Positions 61,182 to 64,000 of a stretch of 64,000 nt of DNA are shown in pieces. The notes under the pieces are model-generated. The model was not told the DNA's origin. It was given only the letters and a program-made list of their open reading frames with translations, and searched no databases. Positions within the stretch are counted from its first letter, which is position 1; the number at the start of each line of letters is the position of its first letter. The position numbers and the translations under genes were made by a program. The stretch lies in contig NZ_JABSNU010000011.1 of assembly GCF_013266735.1 (NCBI RefSeq), forward strand, positions 62,001 through 126,000, given 5' to 3'. Source of the DNA: Pedobacter foliorum (GTDB lineage Bacteria > Bacteroidota > Bacteroidia > Sphingobacteriales > Sphingobacteriaceae).

Positions 61182-63335
61182 ATGAAACACTTAATTATTG
61201 TTGGAATTTTTATTTTAAGTATCTGGTTTCCTGTTTTGGGACAAAACATGCAAAAATCGGACTGGTTGTTGAATTCTGCTGCCTACAAAGCAAAGATTAG
61301 TAAATCTAGCGAAGATATTGTGCTTAACAATGGCCTGGTACGTAGGGTATTTAAAATTAAACCGAATGTAGCCTGCATAGACTACGTTAATCTAGCTAAT
61401 GGCCAGCAATTATTAAGATCAATAAAACCCGAGGCACGATTAACGATTAATGGAAAAGATTATAACGTTGGAGGCTTGTATGGGCAAAAAGAGAATGCAT
61501 ATTTAAGAACTGAATGGCTTAACAAGTTGACAATTGATAAGAATGATTTCCAATTTGAAAAATTTGAATTGGACACTATAAAGCCTCTGATCAAATGGGA
61601 AAATAAGTTTTGGACAAGCAATGGGAAGAGTCCGAGTGGGAAAAAACTTTCTTTTTATTACCATGCTGGGGCTACCGAGTTGTCGGGGCTAGAAGTTGTA
61701 GTGAACTATGAGCTGTACGATGGCGTTCCATTGATTGTAAAATCGTTAACTATTAAAAATACCGGGAAAAATGTATTTAAGATTGATCGTGTGATAAGCG
61801 AGATTTTGGGAATGGTAGAAGAGCAGAGTGCGGTTGTTGGAAAACCTGAACAAATGGCAAAACCGCAAGGAATATATTTTGAAACAAACTATGCTTTTAA
61901 CAATGCAATGCGCTATGATCTTAGTGATCAAACAACACACTGGAAAGTAGATGCTGCATATACATCTCAAGTTAATTATGATTACCAAACACCCTGTTTA
62001 TTGGAGATTTATCCCGATAAAGCTCCGGGTATAGAGATAAAGCCAGGTGAAAGCTTCAATTCTGTAAGAACTCATGAACTACTTATGGATAGTTATGATC
62101 GTGAAAGAAGGGGATTAACGATCCGCAAAATGTATCAGACAGTTGCACCATGGACTAACAGCAACCCTATTTTTATGCACTTGGTAAGCCGCAACGATGA
62201 ACAGGTTAAAACGGCAATAGATCAATGTGCAGCAACGGGTTACGAAGCACTTATTCTGAGTTTTGGAAGTCATTGTAATACAGAAGATACCACCAAAGCC
62301 AATATCGAAAAATGGAGGAAGATAGCTGATTATGCTCACCAAAAGAAGGTCTCTATTGGTAGCTATACTCTTTTTAGTTCCAGAAAGATTAGCGATGAAG
62401 ATGATGTAATTGATCCAAAGACTGGAAAACCCGGTGGTGCTTTTTTTGGCAATGCCCCATGTTTTGGAAGTAAATGGGGACTTGGGTTCAGAGATAAAAT
62501 CAAGACATTTTATGCTAAGACCGGTTTTGATATATGGGAAAACGATGGGCCATATCCAGGTGATGTTTGTGCATCAACAACGCATCCTGGTCATAAAGGA
62601 TTGGAAGATTCACAATGGAGACAGATGGAGATTCAAAAAGAGCTATATCACTGGCTAAGTGAAAGAGGAGTCTATATTAATGCTCCAGACTGGTATTTTT
62701 TGGATGGAACCAATAAGATTGGTATAGGATATAGAGAAGTAAACTTCTCACTGCCAAGAGAAAACCAAATGATCCTTAACCGTCAAAATATTTTTGATGG
62801 CACCTGGGAGAAAACGGGTTCTATGAGCTGGGGCTTTGTTCCGTTAACGGTTTATCAAGGCGGAGGCCCAGAAGCTGTGCTTGAGCCACTAAATCAACAT
62901 TTGAAAGATTATGAACAGTTAATGATGCAGTATTATGGAGCAGGTGTTCAGGCTTGTTATCGCGGGCCGAGATTGTATGATACAGAGGCTACCAGACAAA
63001 CAGTAATAGGCGTAATAAATTGGTATAAAGAATTCCGTAACATACTGAATTCGGATATGATTCATCTTCGTAGAGCCGATGGAAGAGATTGGGATGGTTT
63101 ATTGCATGTTAACCCAAAGCTAAAAACAAAAGGTATGCTGATGCTTTATAATCCACTGGAAGAGAAAATTACAAGATCAATTAAAATCCCTTTATACTAT
63201 ACCGGACTTACAAATGTTGCAAGACTAAAGGAGAAATACGGACCAGCAAAAATCTACAAGCTTGATCGGAATTACGAGATCAACTATACAATAACACTAA
63301 ACCCCAAAAGCTATACATGGGTGCAGGTAGAATAA
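61182..63335 (+). CDS. secreted glycoside hydrolase-like protein, clan GH-D/alpha-galactosidase-like
   Basis: A 717-aa secreted protein (signal 1 to about 20, ending VLGQ). A large N-terminal beta domain (about 40-320, with a GH36-like NGLVRRVFKIKP entry) precedes a TIM barrel (about 330-640). There GFDIWENDGPYPGDVC (448-463) offers Asp450, Glu453 and Asp455 as candidate catalytic residues, and YINAPDWYFLDG follows. A short beta domain closes the protein. The layout resembles GH36 and relatives, so alpha-galactosidase or alpha-N-acetylgalactosaminidase activity is possible but not proven. A GH89 gene follows 24 bp later. Confidence 0.55.
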   Translation: MKHLIIVGIFILSIWFPVLGQNMQKSDWLLNSAAYKAKISKSSEDIVLNNGLVRRVFKIKPNVACIDYVNLANGQQLLRSIKPEARLTINGKDYNVGGLYGQKENAYLRTEWLNKLTIDKNDFQFEKFELDTIKPLIKWENKFWTSNGKSPSGKKLSFYYHAGATELSGLEVVVNYELYDGVPLIVKSLTIKNTGKNVFKIDRVISEILGMVEEQSAVVGKPEQMAKPQGIYFETNYAFNNAMRYDLSDQTTHWKVDAAYTSQVNYDYQTPCLLEIYPDKAPGIEIKPGESFNSVRTHELLMDSYDRERRGLTIRKMYQTVAPWTNSNPIFMHLVSRNDEQVKTAIDQCAATGYEALILSFGSHCNTEDTTKANIEKWRKIADYAHQKKVSIGSYTLFSSRKISDEDDVIDPKTGKPGGAFFGNAPCFGSKWGLGFRDKIKTFYAKTGFDIWENDGPYPGDVCASTTHPGHKGLEDSQWRQMEIQKELYHWLSERGVYINAPDWYFLDGTNKIGIGYREVNFSLPRENQMILNRQNIFDGTWEKTGSMSWGFVPLTVYQGGGPEAVLEPLNQHLKDYEQLMMQYYGAGVQACYRGPRLYDTEATRQTVIGVINWYKEFRNILNSDMIHLRRADGRDWDGLLHVNPKLKTKGMLMLYNPLEEKITRSIKIPLYYTGLTNVARLKEKYGPAKIYKLDRNYEINYTITLNPKSYTWVQVE

Positions 63336-63359
63336 GTAGGACTTCATAAAAGAAAATAT

Positions 63360-64000
63360 ATGATTAAAAAAATCACTTGTATCATCGCAGTATTGATGTG
63401 GTGTTGTAGCCTTTCTACTCGAGCAATTTCTGCTTTGCATAAAAAAACGCTAAAGCCAATAGAAGCTACAAGAGCATTGATAAAAAGGGTGTTGCCAAAT
63501 CATTACAACCAAATCCATATTAGTTTTATTCAAACCGATAAAAGAAATGATGTTTTCGAATTGGAGAGTATACAAGGGAAAATCATATTAAGAGGGAACA
63601 ATCCGGTGTCCATAGGATCAGCTCTCAATTGGTACATGAAATACTATTGTCATGTACAACAAAGCTGGTGTGGAGATAACATGGATCTACCGATAAAACT
63701 ACCTTTAATACAAAAGAAGGTAAGGGTTTCATCTCCATATAGAGATAGAGCCTACCTGAACTATTGCACATTTAATTATTCTATGGTTTGGTGGGATTGG
63801 AAACGCTGGGAAAAGGAAATCGATTGGATGGCCTTGCATGGAGTGAATATGCCATTGGCAATTACTGGTCAGGAGGCCGTATGGCAGCAGACTTTGAGAC
63901 AGTACGGAATGAATGATGATGAAATTCGCTCTTTTTTAGTTGGACCTGCTTATCAGGCCTGGCAGTGGATGACAAATATAGAAGGAATTTATGGCCCGTT
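63360..64000 (+). CDS. alpha-N-acetylglucosaminidase (GH89), 3' end outside window
   Basis: The frame from ATG 63360 stays open to the window edge (213 codons). A signal peptide (1 to about 22) and the small N-terminal alpha/beta domain of NAGLU (FIQTDKRNDVFELESIQGKI, IRGNNPVSIGSALNWYMKYY-like) lead into the catalytic barrel: YRDRAYLNYCTFNYSMVWWD, WEKEIDWMALHGVNMPLAITGQE and AYQAWQWMTNIEG, all hallmark GH89 segments. It removes terminal alpha-linked GlcNAc, as in heparan sulfate or alpha1,4-GlcNAc-capped mucin. It is in one operon with the preceding hydrolase. Confidence 0.9.
   Translation, partial: MIKKITCIIAVLMWCCSLSTRAISALHKKTLKPIEATRALIKRVLPNHYNQIHISFIQTDKRNDVFELESIQGKIILRGNNPVSIGSALNWYMKYYCHVQQSWCGDNMDLPIKLPLIQKKVRVSSPYRDRAYLNYCTFNYSMVWWDWKRWEKEIDWMALHGVNMPLAITGQEAVWQQTLRQYGMNDDEIRSFLVGPAYQAWQWMTNIEGIYGP

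Noticed and set aside
1..64000. CRISPR array or cas genes
   Set aside because: No regularly spaced repeats with unique spacers and no Cas-like protein; the only short tandem array is the two-to-three-unit block before clpP.
1..64000. Prophage or integrative element
   Set aside because: No integrase, transposase, relaxase, capsid or portal proteins are present; the accessory region shows only repeats and a nearby tRNA.

Overview
The window looks like the chromosome of a member of the Bacteroidota, most likely family Sphingobacteriaceae and close to Pedobacter. The signs are AT-rich DNA, two SusC/SusD pairs, an ECF sigma/FecR pair, DUF2851 and DUF4254 proteins, a Rho factor with a long disordered insertion, and promoters of the Bacteroidota type (-33 TTTG, -7 TAnnTTTG). 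The genus is inferred from gene content; no marker in the window settles it.

Layout. 1-6.2 kb: a MacB/FtsX-type ABC exporter cluster (permease cut by the window edge, ATPase, second permease, small secreted protein) and the decayed remnant of a third permease. 6.2-12.4 kb: a metal/cobalamin-receptor-like protein, an OmpA lipoprotein, an M1 aminopeptidase and a prolyl oligopeptidase. 12.4-13.1 kb: a gene-free AT-rich stretch with strong hairpins. 13.1-36.4 kb: a housekeeping block with tRNA-Leu(UAG), trigger factor, clpP-clpX, AMP nucleosidase, a polX-DUF4254-GT9-sixA operon, sppA, folK, an Hpt protein, rho-pssA, pyrF, a DMT transporter, DUF2851, a PspC-like protein, an ankyrin protein, ftsK, a LolA-like protein, an MBL hydrolase and tRNA-Leu(GAG).

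36.5-48.3 kb is accessory. It starts with a 54-aa protein plus minimal nucleotidyltransferase. Next comes a redox/detoxification-type cassette: AraC regulator, acetyltransferase, Tat-signal alcohol dehydrogenase, cyclophilin-like lipoprotein and esterase. This cassette lies between two 113-bp direct repeats that are about 80% identical. Then follow secreted proteins of unknown role and a four-gene operon (small secreted protein, TPR protein, MORN protein, TPR histidine kinase).

48.4-64 kb is a polysaccharide/glycan utilisation locus: SusC1-SusD1, ECF sigma factor, FecR anti-sigma factor, SusC2 (with a signalling STN domain)-SusD2, a clan-GH-D-like glycosidase and the start of a GH89 alpha-N-acetylglucosaminidase. 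The most notable observation is a shared motif, TCATT-N10-(A/G)GGGTACTTRTTA, with identical spacing. It occurs once before SusC1, once before FecR and once before the glycosidase. It is a good candidate for the promoter read by the local ECF sigma factor, which would tie the whole locus into one trans-envelope regulon. Other observations are a 51-bp repeat array that ends on the clpP start codon, a PolX whose three polymerase aspartates are replaced, and a terminator-like hairpin in the leader of the glycosidase gene.
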